Assembly (NCBI RefSeq): GCF_046483665.1
Contig: NZ_JAWOCR010000016.1
Coordinates: forward strand, 9,114 to 73,113
Reading direction: 5' to 3'
Source of the DNA: Thiohalophilus sp046483665
GTDB lineage: Bacteria; Pseudomonadota; Gammaproteobacteria; UBA6429; Thiohalophilaceae
Length of the DNA stretch: 64,000 bases
In this document: piece by piece, positions 25,124 through 34,214 of the stretch
How positions within the stretch are numbered: position 1 is the stretch's first letter
Layout of the letters: each line of letters opens with the position of its first letter
The notes under the pieces: generated by a model
Told to the model about the DNA's origin: nothing
Database searches by the model: none
What the model saw: only the letters and a program-made list of their open reading frames with translations
Program-made: the position numbers and the translations under genes

Positions 25124-28100
25124 CTACCTCTCCGGTATTTTCCCTTGTTCAAGGTAACGCTTGACTTCATATTGCTTCCACAAAAAATAAACAGCCGGAA
25201 TCACGACCAGGGTCAAAATAGTCGCGCTGACCATGCCACCCACCATGGGTGCTGCAATGCGGCGCATCACTTCCGAGCCGGTACCGGTTCCGAGCATGAT
25301 GGGTAACAGCCCGATTATCACAGTCGAAACTGTCATAATGATTGGCCGAACCCGCATCAATGCTCCATCAATGACAGCCTGTCGCAGATTTTGCACATTC
25401 AGACTATTCTGATCCTCCAGCACACGATGTCGATAGGCCTGGTTGAGATAGACGAGCATCACAACACCAATTTCCACCGCTACGCCTGCCAGGGCAATAA
25501 ACCCAACGCCAACGGCTACCGACATGTTGTAGCCCAACAGATAGAGCAGCCAGTAACCGCCCACCAGAGCCAGCGGTAGTGTTCCCATGATAATCACTAC
25601 CTCAACAATATTTCGAAAACTCAAATACAGTAGAAGGATGATCACCGCCAGAGTGACCGGCACCACCAGCTTGAGCTGTTCCGTTGCCCGTTCCATATAT
25701 TCGTATTGTCCCGACCAGGCAATGGAGTAGCCCGGGGGCAGTTGCACCTCGTCGTTGATAACATGGCGCGCTTCCTCGACAAAAGAACCGAGATCCCGCC
25801 CCTGGATATCGACAAACGTCCAGCCATTAGGCCGGGCGTTTTCACTTTTGATCATGGCAGGACCGGCTTCAATGCGTATTTCCGCTACATCTCCCAGTGG
25901 AATCCGTCCACCCTGTTCGGTAATCACCGGCAATTCTCTGATTTTTTCAATAGACTCCCGTACCTCCCTGGGATAACGCAAATTCACAGGGTAACGTTCC
26001 AGCCCTTCCACGCTCTGGGTTATATCCATGCCGCCCACGGCAGTACTGACCACGTTCTGAACATCCACAACATTCAGGCCGAAACGTGCTGCCTTCCTGC
26101 GATCGATATCCACGGTAATATATCGGCCTCCGACAGTGCGTTCGGAATAGGCGGAGACGACGCCGGGAACCTGCTGGATTACATCTTCGATATCCTTACC
26201 GATATTCTGTATCACTTCCAGATCCGGCCCGGACACCTTGATACCGACTGGCGTTTTGATGCCGGTAGATAACATGTCGATACGGGTTTTGATTGGCATA
26301 ACCCAGGAGTTGGTCAAGCCAGGAAATTTAACCAACTCATTGAGCTCCTGCTTGAGTTTGTCCGTGGTCATACCCTCACGCCATTCACTGCGCGGCTTGA
26401 GCAGGATAGTGGTCTCGATCATGGTCAGTGGCGCCGGATCAGTCGCAGTCTCTGCACGGCCAATTTTACCAAATACCCGTTTGACCTCGGGGAGTGTCAT
26501 AATCAGTTTGTCCGTCTGTTGCAACAACTCCTGTGCCTTGCCAATCGACAGACCCGGGAAGGTAGTGGGCATGTACATCAGGTCACCCTCATCAAGCTCG
26601 GGCATAAATTCGGAGCCAAGCTGGGTGACCGGCCAGGCGGTAATTAACACCAGCCCGAACGCGACAGCCAGTACCGTTTTCGGTATTTTCAATACTGTAT
26701 TAACAAACGGTCTGTAAGCACCAATCAAAATCCGATTGAGCGGGTTTTTTTCTTCCGCACGGATGGTGCCACGAATGAAATATCCCATCAGTACCGGCAC
26801 AAGGGTAATCGCCAGTCCTGCTGCCACGGCCATGGCGTAGGTTTTGGTAAAGGCCAGCGGCGAAAACATACGCCCTTCCTGGGCCTGCAAGGTGAACACA
26901 GGTAGAAAACTCAGGGTAATTATCAGCAGAGAAAAGAAGATAGGCGGGCCGACCTCCTTTGTCGCATCGCCAATAATGCGCCAGCGATTTTCCCGGGTTA
27001 ACGGCTCGCGCTCGATGTGCTTGTGAACATTTTCGATCATTACTATCGCTGCATCGACCATTGTACCGATGGCAATAGCGATTCCCCCCAGGGACATGAT
27101 GTTGGCATTAATTCCCTGATGGTACATGATAACAAAGGCACCCAGGATGCCGATTGGCAGACTGATCACCACTACCAGCGCCGAACGCAGATGAAACAGA
27201 AATATCAGGCAAACCAGCACTACCATTAAGAATTCTTGCAGCAGCTTGCCCTTGAGGTTATCCACGGCACGGGTAATCAGATCAGAACGATCATAGGTCT
27301 CGACAATTTCCACACCCTCGGGGAGTCCGTTTTGCAGTTGCTCCAGTTTGCGCTTCACGCCCTGGATGGTTGTGAGGGCGTTCTCACCGTAACGCATCAC
27401 CACAATGCCGCCAACGACCTCGCCTTCGCCGTCCAGTTCCGCAATTCCGCGACGCATCTGCGGTCCCAGACGGATCTCGGCGATATCACCCAGCATCAAT
27501 GGCATACCCTCGTCACTGACACCCAGTGGTATGTTTTTGAGATCCTCCCGGTTCTTGATGTAGCCGGTGGCCCGCACCATATATTCGGCTTCGGCCATCT
27601 CGATCACCGAGCCGCCGGCCTCCTGGTTGCCCTGCCGGATGGCCTGGCGAACATTCGCCAGTGGCAGATCGTAGGCGCGCAATTTGTCCGGATCGAGGAC
27701 AACCTGGTATTGCTTGACCATGCCGCCGACGGTCGCCACCTCCGACACGCCGGACACCGTCTGCAATTCATACTTTAAAAACCAGTCCTGCAGGGAGCGC
27801 AGCTGCGAGAGATCATGCTCGCCAGTGCGATCCACCAGGGCGTATTCATAAATCCAGCCCACGCCGGTGGCATCGGGTCCCAGTGCCGTACGTGCCTGGT
27901 CGGGCAGCCGCGATTCGACCTGACTCAGATACTCCAGCACCCGCGATCGGGCCCAGTAGGGATCAGTCCCATCTTCGAACAGGATATAAACAAACGAATC
28001 ACCGAACATGGAATACCCACGCACCGTCTTCGCCCCCGGCACGGAGAGCATCGCTGTACTCAGCGGGTAGGTCACCTGGTCCTCCACCACCCGCGGCGCC

Positions 28101-28267
28101 TGGCCCGGATAAGTGGTTTTGATAATCACCTGCACGTCGGACAGATCGGGGATCGCATCCAGCGGTGTGTTCTTGACCGCGTACCACCCCCAGCCACATA
28201 ACACCACCGTCAGCAACAACACCAGAAAACGGTTGCGCAGCGACCAGTCAATAATTCGTTCAATCAT
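25124..28267 (-). CDS. cusA: Copper/silver efflux RND transporter, CusA type
   Basis: A 1047-residue heavy-metal-efflux RND pump: N-terminal MIERIIDWSLRNRFLVLLL, TYPGQAPRVVEDQVTYPLST, the TM4 segment GGIAIAIGTMVDAAIVMIENVHKHIE shown here by its core GTMVDAAIVMIENV, and a late GVAVEIGVVMLVYLN. These are typical of the monovalent-cation (Cu/Ag) HME branch. It works with CusB and CusC to expel metal through both membranes. A GxxExxY unit lies between it and cusB, about 470 bases. Confidence 0.92.
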   Translation of the reverse strand: MIERIIDWSLRNRFLVLLLTVVLCGWGWYAVKNTPLDAIPDLSDVQVIIKTTYPGQAPRVVEDQVTYPLSTAMLSVPGAKTVRGYSMFGDSFVYILFEDGTDPYWARSRVLEYLSQVESRLPDQARTALGPDATGVGWIYEYALVDRTGEHDLSQLRSLQDWFLKYELQTVSGVSEVATVGGMVKQYQVVLDPDKLRAYDLPLANVRQAIRQGNQEAGGSVIEMAEAEYMVRATGYIKNREDLKNIPLGVSDEGMPLMLGDIAEIRLGPQMRRGIAELDGEGEVVGGIVVMRYGENALTTIQGVKRKLEQLQNGLPEGVEIVETYDRSDLITRAVDNLKGKLLQEFLMVVLVCLIFLFHLRSALVVVISLPIGILGAFVIMYHQGINANIMSLGGIAIAIGTMVDAAIVMIENVHKHIEREPLTRENRWRIIGDATKEVGPPIFFSLLIITLSFLPVFTLQAQEGRMFSPLAFTKTYAMAVAAGLAITLVPVLMGYFIRGTIRAEEKNPLNRILIGAYRPFVNTVLKIPKTVLAVAFGLVLITAWPVTQLGSEFMPELDEGDLMYMPTTFPGLSIGKAQELLQQTDKLIMTLPEVKRVFGKIGRAETATDPAPLTMIETTILLKPRSEWREGMTTDKLKQELNELVKFPGLTNSWVMPIKTRIDMLSTGIKTPVGIKVSGPDLEVIQNIGKDIEDVIQQVPGVVSAYSERTVGGRYITVDIDRRKAARFGLNVVDVQNVVSTAVGGMDITQSVEGLERYPVNLRYPREVRESIEKIRELPVITEQGGRIPLGDVAEIRIEAGPAMIKSENARPNGWTFVDIQGRDLGSFVEEARHVINDEVQLPPGYSIAWSGQYEYMERATEQLKLVVPVTLAVIILLLYLSFRNIVEVVIIMGTLPLALVGGYWLLYLLGYNMSVAVGVGFIALAGVAVEIGVVMLVYLNQAYRHRVLEDQNSLNVQNLRQAVIDGALMRVRPIIMTVSTVIIGLLPIMLGTGTGSEVMRRIAAPMVGGMVSATILTLVVIPAVYFLWKQYEVKRYLEQGKIPER

Positions 28268-28286
28268 GTTCTATCTCCAAAAATCT

Positions 28287-28744
28287 CACCACCAAGACGC
28301 CAAGGCACCAAGACAGCTATAAGATTTTCCGTCTGATTCCATCTTTTATGACAGGCACGTTGAAATTGATCAGCAGGCCCAGTCGTTTATTCGCCAGTTT
28401 CAGATAGCTCAATATCTGTGAGTCATGAACCGGCAATATTGCCTCTACCGCTTTCAATTCAACGATAATCTCATCCTCAACAAGCAAATCCAGCCGCAGT
28501 CCTGTATCTATTTTCAATTCGTCATAGACTATCTGCATGGCTTTCTGACTTTCCACTTTCATTCCACGTTTTTTAAGTTCATGTAACATACAAGCTTCAT
28601 AAACTGACTCGAGCAGCCCCGGACCAAGCGCCTTATGGACGCAAAAAACACTGTCAACAACCTCCTTCGCAATCCTGTCAATCTCAGACGATACCTTTTT
28701 AAATTCCATTTTCCCTCCTTGGTGTCTTTGTGCCTTCGTGGTTA
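28287..28744 (-). mobile_element. Putative GxxExxY mobile unit 2, inside the cus operon
   Basis: The GxxExxY gene at 28317-28709 is enclosed by inverted arms: ACCACCAAGACGCCAAGGCA on the left (28288-28307) and TTGGTGTCTTTGTGCCTTCG, followed by TGGTT, on the right (about 28719-28743). These arms match the MITE-like elements at 9.8, 11.0 and 53 kb. The block separates cusA from cusB, which are normally adjacent, and the ORF is in the operon direction, as in unit 1 at 4.7 kb. Mobility is inferred. Confidence 0.5.
28317..28709 (-). CDS. GxxExxY family protein (PD-(D/E)XK nuclease-like)
   Basis: A 130-residue paralogue of the protein at 4713-5096. It has GPGLLESVYEACML (GxxExxY), an N-terminal helix DSVFCVHKALG, and a nuclease-like core LRLDLLVEDEIIVELKAVEA with the D...ExK residues, then ILSYLKLANKRLGLLINF. 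The two paralogues clearly differ in sequence, so they are not a recent duplication. Nothing links it functionally to copper; its position looks like an insertion. Confidence 0.88.
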   Translation of the reverse strand: MEFKKVSSEIDRIAKEVVDSVFCVHKALGPGLLESVYEACMLHELKKRGMKVESQKAMQIVYDELKIDTGLRLDLLVEDEIIVELKAVEAILPVHDSQILSYLKLANKRLGLLINFNVPVIKDGIRRKIL

Positions 28745-30349
28745 TTCTTTTCTCTTACGCATGGCCTTGATGACATAGCCGTCGTCGCCTTTTTCGAGAT
28801 CGAATTCGACTTTGTCATCGGGACTGAATGCTTCGAGTTCGACGTTGGGGTTGACCTTGAAGTCCATGGTCATTTCCGGCCAGTCTATTTCCGGGATCGG
28901 AGCGTGAGTCATGTTGACGCTGTTCTCATCCGGTTCCAGTTCATGCAACACACCGGTACCGGTAATGGCCGACGTGGACTCTTCACTTTCTGAGTTGGTC
29001 TCATTTTCCGGCGATGTCATCCGTTTCATACTGGCCTTGAGACTGGCTTCCGAGTCGATCAGGAACTGCCCCGATGTCACGACCCGCTCACCCGGTTGCA
29101 GCCCATGTTTGATCTCGACCCAGTCGCCCGAGGCCATGCCGGCGACTACGGTGCGGGGCCGGAACCGGCCTTCCTCCAGCGCCAGGATCACCCGATCTTC
29201 CTCACCACCGCGAATCAGGGCCTGTTGCGGAATCATCACGATATCCCGCTTCGGTCCGCCGTAAATGCTGACATCGGCAAACATGTTGGGTTTGAGGGTT
29301 TGATCGGGATTGTCGAAACTCAGACGTACTCGCAGGGTACGGGTTTGGGGGTTGAGAGCGGGATACACATACTCCACTTCCCCTTCCCAGGTGCGACCGG
29401 GGAAATAGGAAAGGCTGACGTCGGCCGGCTGGCCGGCCTCGACCCAGTCCACCTGGCTTTCGAAAACCTCGGCCTGAATCCAGACAGAGGAGAGATCGGC
29501 CAGCGCCATCACCTCGGCCTGTGGCATGACATACATGCCTTCGCGCACACCGAGATTGGCGACGATGCCATCCTGCACCGCATAGCCTTTGACATACTGG
29601 TTGACCTGGCGGGTTCTGCGCAGCTCATCAATCTGTTCGGCACCGATGTCCAGTGCCAGCAAGCGTTCACGGGAGGCGCGAGTCAGCGATTTACGGCCAC
29701 TGGCCAGGGCCTGAACGTACTCTTCCTGCGCATTGACCAGCTCCGGGGCATACACCTCGTAAAGCAATTGTCCTTTCTCAACCCGCTCGCCCTCGGCTTC
29801 GACATAGAGTTTTTCTATCCAGCCCTGGGTACGCAGATGAATATGCGAGATCAGACTTTCGTCATAGGCGACATAACCGACAGTGTCGATCTTGCGCCAC
29901 AGCGTATCGCGCTCGGCTTCGGCAGTACGCACGCCCATGTTGTTGATCACGGCCGGGGAAATTTTTACCGAACTGCCACCACCATCGTCGTACACCGGCA
30001 CAAAGTCCATGCCCATTTCATCTTTTCTGGGTTCTTTTGAGGTAATCGAGGGATCGTGTGGATGGCGATAATAGAGGATCTCCTTCTCGCCCTGTGCTTG
30101 ATCATCACTCTCCTGTTCTTTTTCGACCAGGTCCATACCACAGATCGGGCAGGTACCCGGCTCATCGCGCACAATCTGCGGATGCATGGGACAGACATAG
30201 TTCGGGTCGGTGTGCTTCTCGGCATGTTCCAGCGCGGTTTCCTGTTCTCCCGCTTTGTCCGCACCGTTGTCCATTGTTGTTTGTTCATTGCCGCAGGCGG
30301 CCAGGGCCAGCCCCAGCCCGAAAATAATTAACCCTGTTGTCAGTTTCAT
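28742..30349 (-). CDS. cusB: Periplasmic adaptor CusB fused to a CusF-like domain
   Basis: A 535-residue membrane-fusion lipoprotein (MKLTTGLIIFGLGLALAAC). Residues about 50-80 form a heavy-metal-binding module (YVCPMHPQIV, GTCPICGMDLV); a second degenerate copy follows (YYRHPHDPSITS, DEMGMDFVPVYDD). The central adaptor has GWIEKLYVEAEGERVEKGQL and a hairpin. Residues about 460-535 are CusF-like (PIPEIDWPEMTMDFKV with Trp and Met ligands). So metal capture, adaptor and chaperone are on one chain. It overlaps cusC by ATGA. Confidence 0.88.
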   Translation of the reverse strand: MKLTTGLIIFGLGLALAACGNEQTTMDNGADKAGEQETALEHAEKHTDPNYVCPMHPQIVRDEPGTCPICGMDLVEKEQESDDQAQGEKEILYYRHPHDPSITSKEPRKDEMGMDFVPVYDDGGGSSVKISPAVINNMGVRTAEAERDTLWRKIDTVGYVAYDESLISHIHLRTQGWIEKLYVEAEGERVEKGQLLYEVYAPELVNAQEEYVQALASGRKSLTRASRERLLALDIGAEQIDELRRTRQVNQYVKGYAVQDGIVANLGVREGMYVMPQAEVMALADLSSVWIQAEVFESQVDWVEAGQPADVSLSYFPGRTWEGEVEYVYPALNPQTRTLRVRLSFDNPDQTLKPNMFADVSIYGGPKRDIVMIPQQALIRGGEEDRVILALEEGRFRPRTVVAGMASGDWVEIKHGLQPGERVVTSGQFLIDSEASLKASMKRMTSPENETNSESEESTSAITGTGVLHELEPDENSVNMTHAPIPEIDWPEMTMDFKVNPNVELEAFSPDDKVEFDLEKGDDGYVIKAMRKRKE

Positions 30350-31590
30350 CGCGTGTCTCCTGCAAGATAGATTAGCTGTGCCTGCGTTCTGGCATAATCG
30401 ATACGCAGACGCAGTGCCTTGAGTTCGGTATCCAGTTGCATGATGCGGGCCCGCATCAGCGCACTGAATTCCGCATCACGGCTTTGATAACCCTGCAAGG
30501 CACTTTTGGCGTTTTCCCGGGCCATGGGTAACAGCCGATCCTGGTATCGGGCCAGGCGCTCGGACAGATTGTTCCAGCGGGCGTGGCTCACTTCCCATTG
30601 CCGCGTCAGCTCGCGCTGGCGATCCCGGAGGCTGAAAAGCGCGCCCTGTAACTGCTGTTTACCGGCAGCCACCTCGCGGTCCTGGTAATTATCGGTAAAC
30701 AGGGGAATATCCATCAGCACCATGGCAGAGAGAAAATCGCTGCGCCCGCTGCCATCAGGATTTTGACCCTCGCGTCCACCATAGGTCACATCCAGCATCC
30801 AGGACGGTTTGTAAGACTGGCGTGCCAGGGAGACTCCGTTCTGCTCCGCTGCCACTTCGGCGCGGGCGGCCTGAATCACGGGATGATTATCCAGCTGAGG
30901 CCGTTGCGGACGGGGCAATTCGGGAAACTGTTGCGGCGGGGTCATAACCCCGGAAGTCTCGCCCAGATAGCGCGCCAGTTTCGCCCAGGCTTCTTCCCTT
31001 TGATTACGGATATCCACCAGTCGGTCATCCAGCAGACCCAGTTCAAGCTCCGCCCGGATCACATCCTGCTGTTGTTGGCGTCCGGCGGCATACTGGGATT
31101 CGGTCACCTGCACCAGTTTGTAGTACAGATTACGATTTTCCTGCACTACCTTCTGTGCCCGATGCCAGTAATACCATTCCAGCCAGGCCTGCCGAACATC
31201 GCGAACCAGTTTTCGGCGTTGGTTTTCAGATTGATGATCCTGTGCCCGGGAATGGGACAGGGTGCGTTGTGATTGGTATTGGAGCGAATCGCCTGCCGGG
31301 AACATCTGCTGAATCCCCACCTGGACCTGGGTCATTGGTTCCTGATCCCGCTTGAACGTGTCGGTGGGGAAGTTCATTAACCCCAGTTTCAGCTTTGGAT
31401 CGGGCAGGGCCTTGTCTGCGATCGCCTGTTCTTTGAGGGCCGCACTTTTGGCTTCGTTAATCCGAAAGCCGGGATCATTCTCCAGCGCCAGCCGGATCGA
31501 CTCCTCCAGCGTCAGCGTCGAGGCTGCCAGTAATGGCTGGGTTGTCAATGTCGCTACTACGACACTGCACAACATAATTAGACGTAACAT
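30346..31590 (-). CDS. cusC: TolC-family outer-membrane factor of the Cus system
   Basis: A 414-residue outer-membrane efflux protein: signal peptide (MLRLIMLCSVVVATLTTQPLLA), the repeat start LTLEESIRLALENDPG, and long coiled-coil helices such as AQDHQSENQRRKLVRDVRQAWLEW (in part) typical of TolC. It lies first in the cusCBA set, and its stop overlaps the cusB start. The gene is assigned cusC by position rather than by a diagnostic motif. The Cys-rich protein gene lies 83 bases upstream on the same strand. Confidence 0.82.
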   Translation of the reverse strand: MLRLIMLCSVVVATLTTQPLLAASTLTLEESIRLALENDPGFRINEAKSAALKEQAIADKALPDPKLKLGLMNFPTDTFKRDQEPMTQVQVGIQQMFPAGDSLQYQSQRTLSHSRAQDHQSENQRRKLVRDVRQAWLEWYYWHRAQKVVQENRNLYYKLVQVTESQYAAGRQQQQDVIRAELELGLLDDRLVDIRNQREEAWAKLARYLGETSGVMTPPQQFPELPRPQRPQLDNHPVIQAARAEVAAEQNGVSLARQSYKPSWMLDVTYGGREGQNPDGSGRSDFLSAMVLMDIPLFTDNYQDREVAAGKQQLQGALFSLRDRQRELTRQWEVSHARWNNLSERLARYQDRLLPMARENAKSALQGYQSRDAEFSALMRARIMQLDTELKALRLRIDYARTQAQLIYLAGDTR

Positions 31591-31673
31591 ATGTATACCT
31601 CATCATCTGATTACGCACCGATATCTCGCATCGGCATCACAACAGCAAAGTACACCCGGGGCGGGTGTCAAGA

Positions 31674-32030
31674 TCAGATGAGGTTTCGGGGAGGCCGGAA
31701 TTGGCCGGCCAGGGTCAGACCGTCAGGGGTTACGTGCAAGGGAAGCGAATAGTGCAGTTCGGGGGTATCGATTTCGATGTTCAGCACGGAGGCAATTGCA
31801 TTGAGACTCTGGGAATGAAAACAGTCCCGGCAATTCTGGTTGCAGTGGTCGGCATCCTGCTTGCAACAGTTCATGCCCTGCGAGGAATCCGTCTGTTCCA
31901 GCGACATATGCTCGCACACCTGATTCGGCGAGGGCACCTGCATCTCGGTTTGCGCATACAACGCCTGCACCGGCAATAACAGCATTGCCAGGGTCAGCAG
32001 GTGGACGAGTCCATATCGTAGTCGTGTCAT
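31674..32030 (-). CDS. Exported Cys-rich protein at the head of the cus genes
   Basis: About 118 residues starting MTRLRYGLVHLLTLAMLLLPVQALYA, a signal peptide, followed by a Cys-rich segment (VCEHMSLEQ, NCCKQDADHCNQNCRDC) with seven Cys plus His and Met, and a C-terminal part without Cys. I do not recognise a named family, but similar small exported Cys-rich proteins precede Cus/Czc exporters in several gammaproteobacteria. A second in-frame ATG at 32054 would add eight residues. Metal binding in the periplasm is a fair inference. Confidence 0.65.
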   Translation of the reverse strand: MTRLRYGLVHLLTLAMLLLPVQALYAQTEMQVPSPNQVCEHMSLEQTDSSQGMNCCKQDADHCNQNCRDCFHSQSLNAIASVLNIEIDTPELHYSLPLHVTPDGLTLAGQFRPPRNLI

Positions 32031-32168
32031 GCGTAAATCGGCCTGAACGTGCATTCAATATACATTAACTGACCCCGGCAAACCCGACAGGTTCCCCGGG
32101 ATCATTCCATATTAACAAAACCGATTCGGAAAATAACCTCAAAGATCAGGCTATTTTATCTTGCCGAT

Positions 32169-32729
32169 TCAGAGATCCTTGATAATCGTAAAGGCACCGC
32201 GCAGATCCCCCTTGCTGTAGCCGGTCGCCCGATCTTCGGGATAGAGCTTCTCCAGTTTGGCGGAGACGGCCGGATCCAGATCACTGCCGTGGCACTTGAG
32301 GCAGAGCTCACCGGTCGGAATCGCCTTCATGTAACGAAAGACCTGCTGGCCGTTTTGCTCAACGATTTCATGCTTTTCCATTTTCTTCGGGTTCTCACCA
32401 TTCGCTTTGCGCTGTTCGAACTCCTTGAGTACGGCCTTTTCCCATTGATCCGGAGCATTACCGGGATTGCGCGGCTTCAAACTGGTGCGGCCGATTTGCA
32501 GTCCCTTTTCCTTTGAGACATCGCGCGCAATCGCCGGGGCTTCCTCGCTGCACACTTCGATGGCATTAACCGGCCCGCCCGCTTTCATCGCCGATTGCAA
32601 TTCACCCTTCAGTTGCCCGAAAAACTGTTTGACCGCCTGGCGGCTCTGCTTGACGTCGTCGGTCTTCTGCCCGGCGGCGGTTACACCGGTTAACATGGCC
32701 AACAGCACGATAGAGATAATCTGCTTCAT
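32169..32729 (-). CDS. DUF3365 (Tll0287-like) haem protein
   Basis: A 186-residue exported protein with signal peptide MKQIISIVLLAMLTGVTAA. The domain has the DUF3365 order: Cys in NAIEVCSEEAPAIA, the helix IGRTSLKPRNPGNAP, and a c-type haem site LCLKCHGSD near residue 150, followed by YSKGDLRGAF. Tll0287-like proteins hold haem with a PAS-like fold and are thought to sense redox or gas. The ATG at 32729 follows GGGAG at a good distance; an upstream in-frame ATG (32753) is less likely. Confidence 0.85.
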   Translation of the reverse strand: MKQIISIVLLAMLTGVTAAGQKTDDVKQSRQAVKQFFGQLKGELQSAMKAGGPVNAIEVCSEEAPAIARDVSKEKGLQIGRTSLKPRNPGNAPDQWEKAVLKEFEQRKANGENPKKMEKHEIVEQNGQQVFRYMKAIPTGELCLKCHGSDLDPAVSAKLEKLYPEDRATGYSKGDLRGAFTIIKDL

Positions 32730-32869
32730 TGTTTCGTTCTCCCATATTGACAAGATTAATAATAAAATCCAAAGCTACAGTGTCTGACCCCGGCTGAAAA
32801 ACCTGAACAGGTCGATAAATTATAGATATAGGCAAGTAAACCAATTATGAGGCCAGGGCAGACAGGACT

Positions 32870-33190
32870 CAAGCCGATTGCAGGTGGAAACGGGACACTG
32901 TCATGCTGGCCAGGTTGCTCATCTCCAGGCCAGGGCTTACCTCTTTCACAGTAACCGATGACACAAGTCTGCGGACGCGAGACAAAGCCGTTGGCGCGAC
33001 TGGTGAGGAAAATATCAGCGGACGGCGCTGTAATTTCCGCGACTCGATCACCTTCGCGGCCTCGTTCAGCTGTTGCGAAATGGCGCGAGAATAATGATAT
33101 CTTTCCCGGCCTGCCGGTCACGGAGATCTGCTTGCTCCTCTGTTGGAACAGCGGCAGACCCACCGTTTTTTCCAACTGTCTGATTTAACT
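32870..33190 (-). pseudogene. Decayed LysR-type regulator fragment
   Basis: On the minus strand 33101-33184 reads IRQLEKTVGLPLFQQRSKQI then SVTGRPGK, which matches the end of a LysR HTH domain (xxxLExxLGLPLFxRxxRxxxLTxAG). A stop codon precedes it and a frameshift follows; the next frame continues QQLNEAAKVIESRKLQ, like the LysR linker helix. The rest of the 870-base gap 32754-33625 has no supported gene. The LEKTVGLPLF form recalls CbbR-type regulators, but that is a guess. Confidence 0.5.
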
Positions 33191-33625
33191 CAGGAATCGC
33201 TAATCAGGTCAGATGAGGCGCCGTGAGCGCCGGGGGTAATCCGATGCCAGGCCAGCCCTTCGGCGACTTTTCACACTATTGACGGGGATCCAGCCAGAGG
33301 CGAGAGCGTGGAAACGGCATGCCACACCTTTTTGTTAAATAATAAGGTAAAATCAGCCCAACCGGCTCGTGTAACGCGGTTCGGTTACCAGGCGACTCAA
33401 CAAACCTGTTGCGATAACGCAAAAGCGAGAAGATCAGGGGAAACTGTGAATAAACACTCTCTCGTCATTGCGGTAAAAAACAGGGGCCGAATCACTCAAT
33501 GACGGGATGGGTTTCTATTATTGTCAGGCTGACTTGTTGTGAAATTCCCGCCGGTTTATCTGCGCACCGTTGCACCCAAAAACTGGTATCAACGCTTCCA
33601 CGTACTGCGTGTTAATGAAAAGACC

Positions 33626-34207
33626 ATGAAAGATATCTCAATTGACAAGCTCCGTGAGGACATTGTCTTCAATGCAACTTTGCGCGGACAACCGCTGACC
33701 TTCCATTCCACCTGGGGCACCTTCTCGCCCCGCGAGGTGGACGAAGGCTCGCAGCTATTGCTGGATTACATCGAGATCAAGTCGAATGATCAGTGTCTGG
33801 ATCTGGGTTGCGGCTACGGTCCCATTGGCCTGACCCTGGCCAGACTGGCGCCCGAAGGACATGCAACGCTGGTTGACAGGGATTACATGGCGATCGAGTA
33901 CGCTCAGAAGAATATTGCGATCAACAAGATCGCCAATGCCGAGGCATTATTGAGTAACGGTTTCGACCGGATTCGCGATCGCCGGTTTGATGTAATCGCT
34001 TCCAATCTGCCCGCCAAGGTGGGCAACGAAATGCTGACCCTTTTTATGCACGATGCCCGGCAGCAGATGAATCCGGGCGGCCGGTTTTATGTGGTGACCA
34101 TCACCGGATTGCGCAAATATATCGAGCGCAACTTCAAGGAGATATTCGGCAACTACAAGAAACTGAAACAGGGCAAGCACTATACCGTCGCGATGGCCAA
34201 AAAATAA
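33626..34207 (+). CDS. Class I SAM-dependent methyltransferase (RsmC/MTS type)
   Basis: A 193-residue methyltransferase. FHSTWGTFSPREVDEGSQLL precedes motif I CLDLGCGYGPIGLTLA, motif II is TLVDRDYMAIEYA, and motif IV is VIASNLPAKVGNE, an NxPx signature of base-modifying (MTS/RsmC-like) enzymes. The C-terminal strand FYVVTITGLRKYIERNF completes the fold. The ATG at 33626 fits the family; an in-frame GTG at 33539 would add 29 residues. SulP follows 7 bases downstream. Substrate is unknown, possibly a ribosomal RNA base. Confidence 0.8.
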   Translation: MKDISIDKLREDIVFNATLRGQPLTFHSTWGTFSPREVDEGSQLLLDYIEIKSNDQCLDLGCGYGPIGLTLARLAPEGHATLVDRDYMAIEYAQKNIAINKIANAEALLSNGFDRIRDRRFDVIASNLPAKVGNEMLTLFMHDARQQMNPGGRFYVVTITGLRKYIERNFKEIFGNYKKLKQGKHYTVAMAKK

Positions 34208-34214
34208 GGATCTC

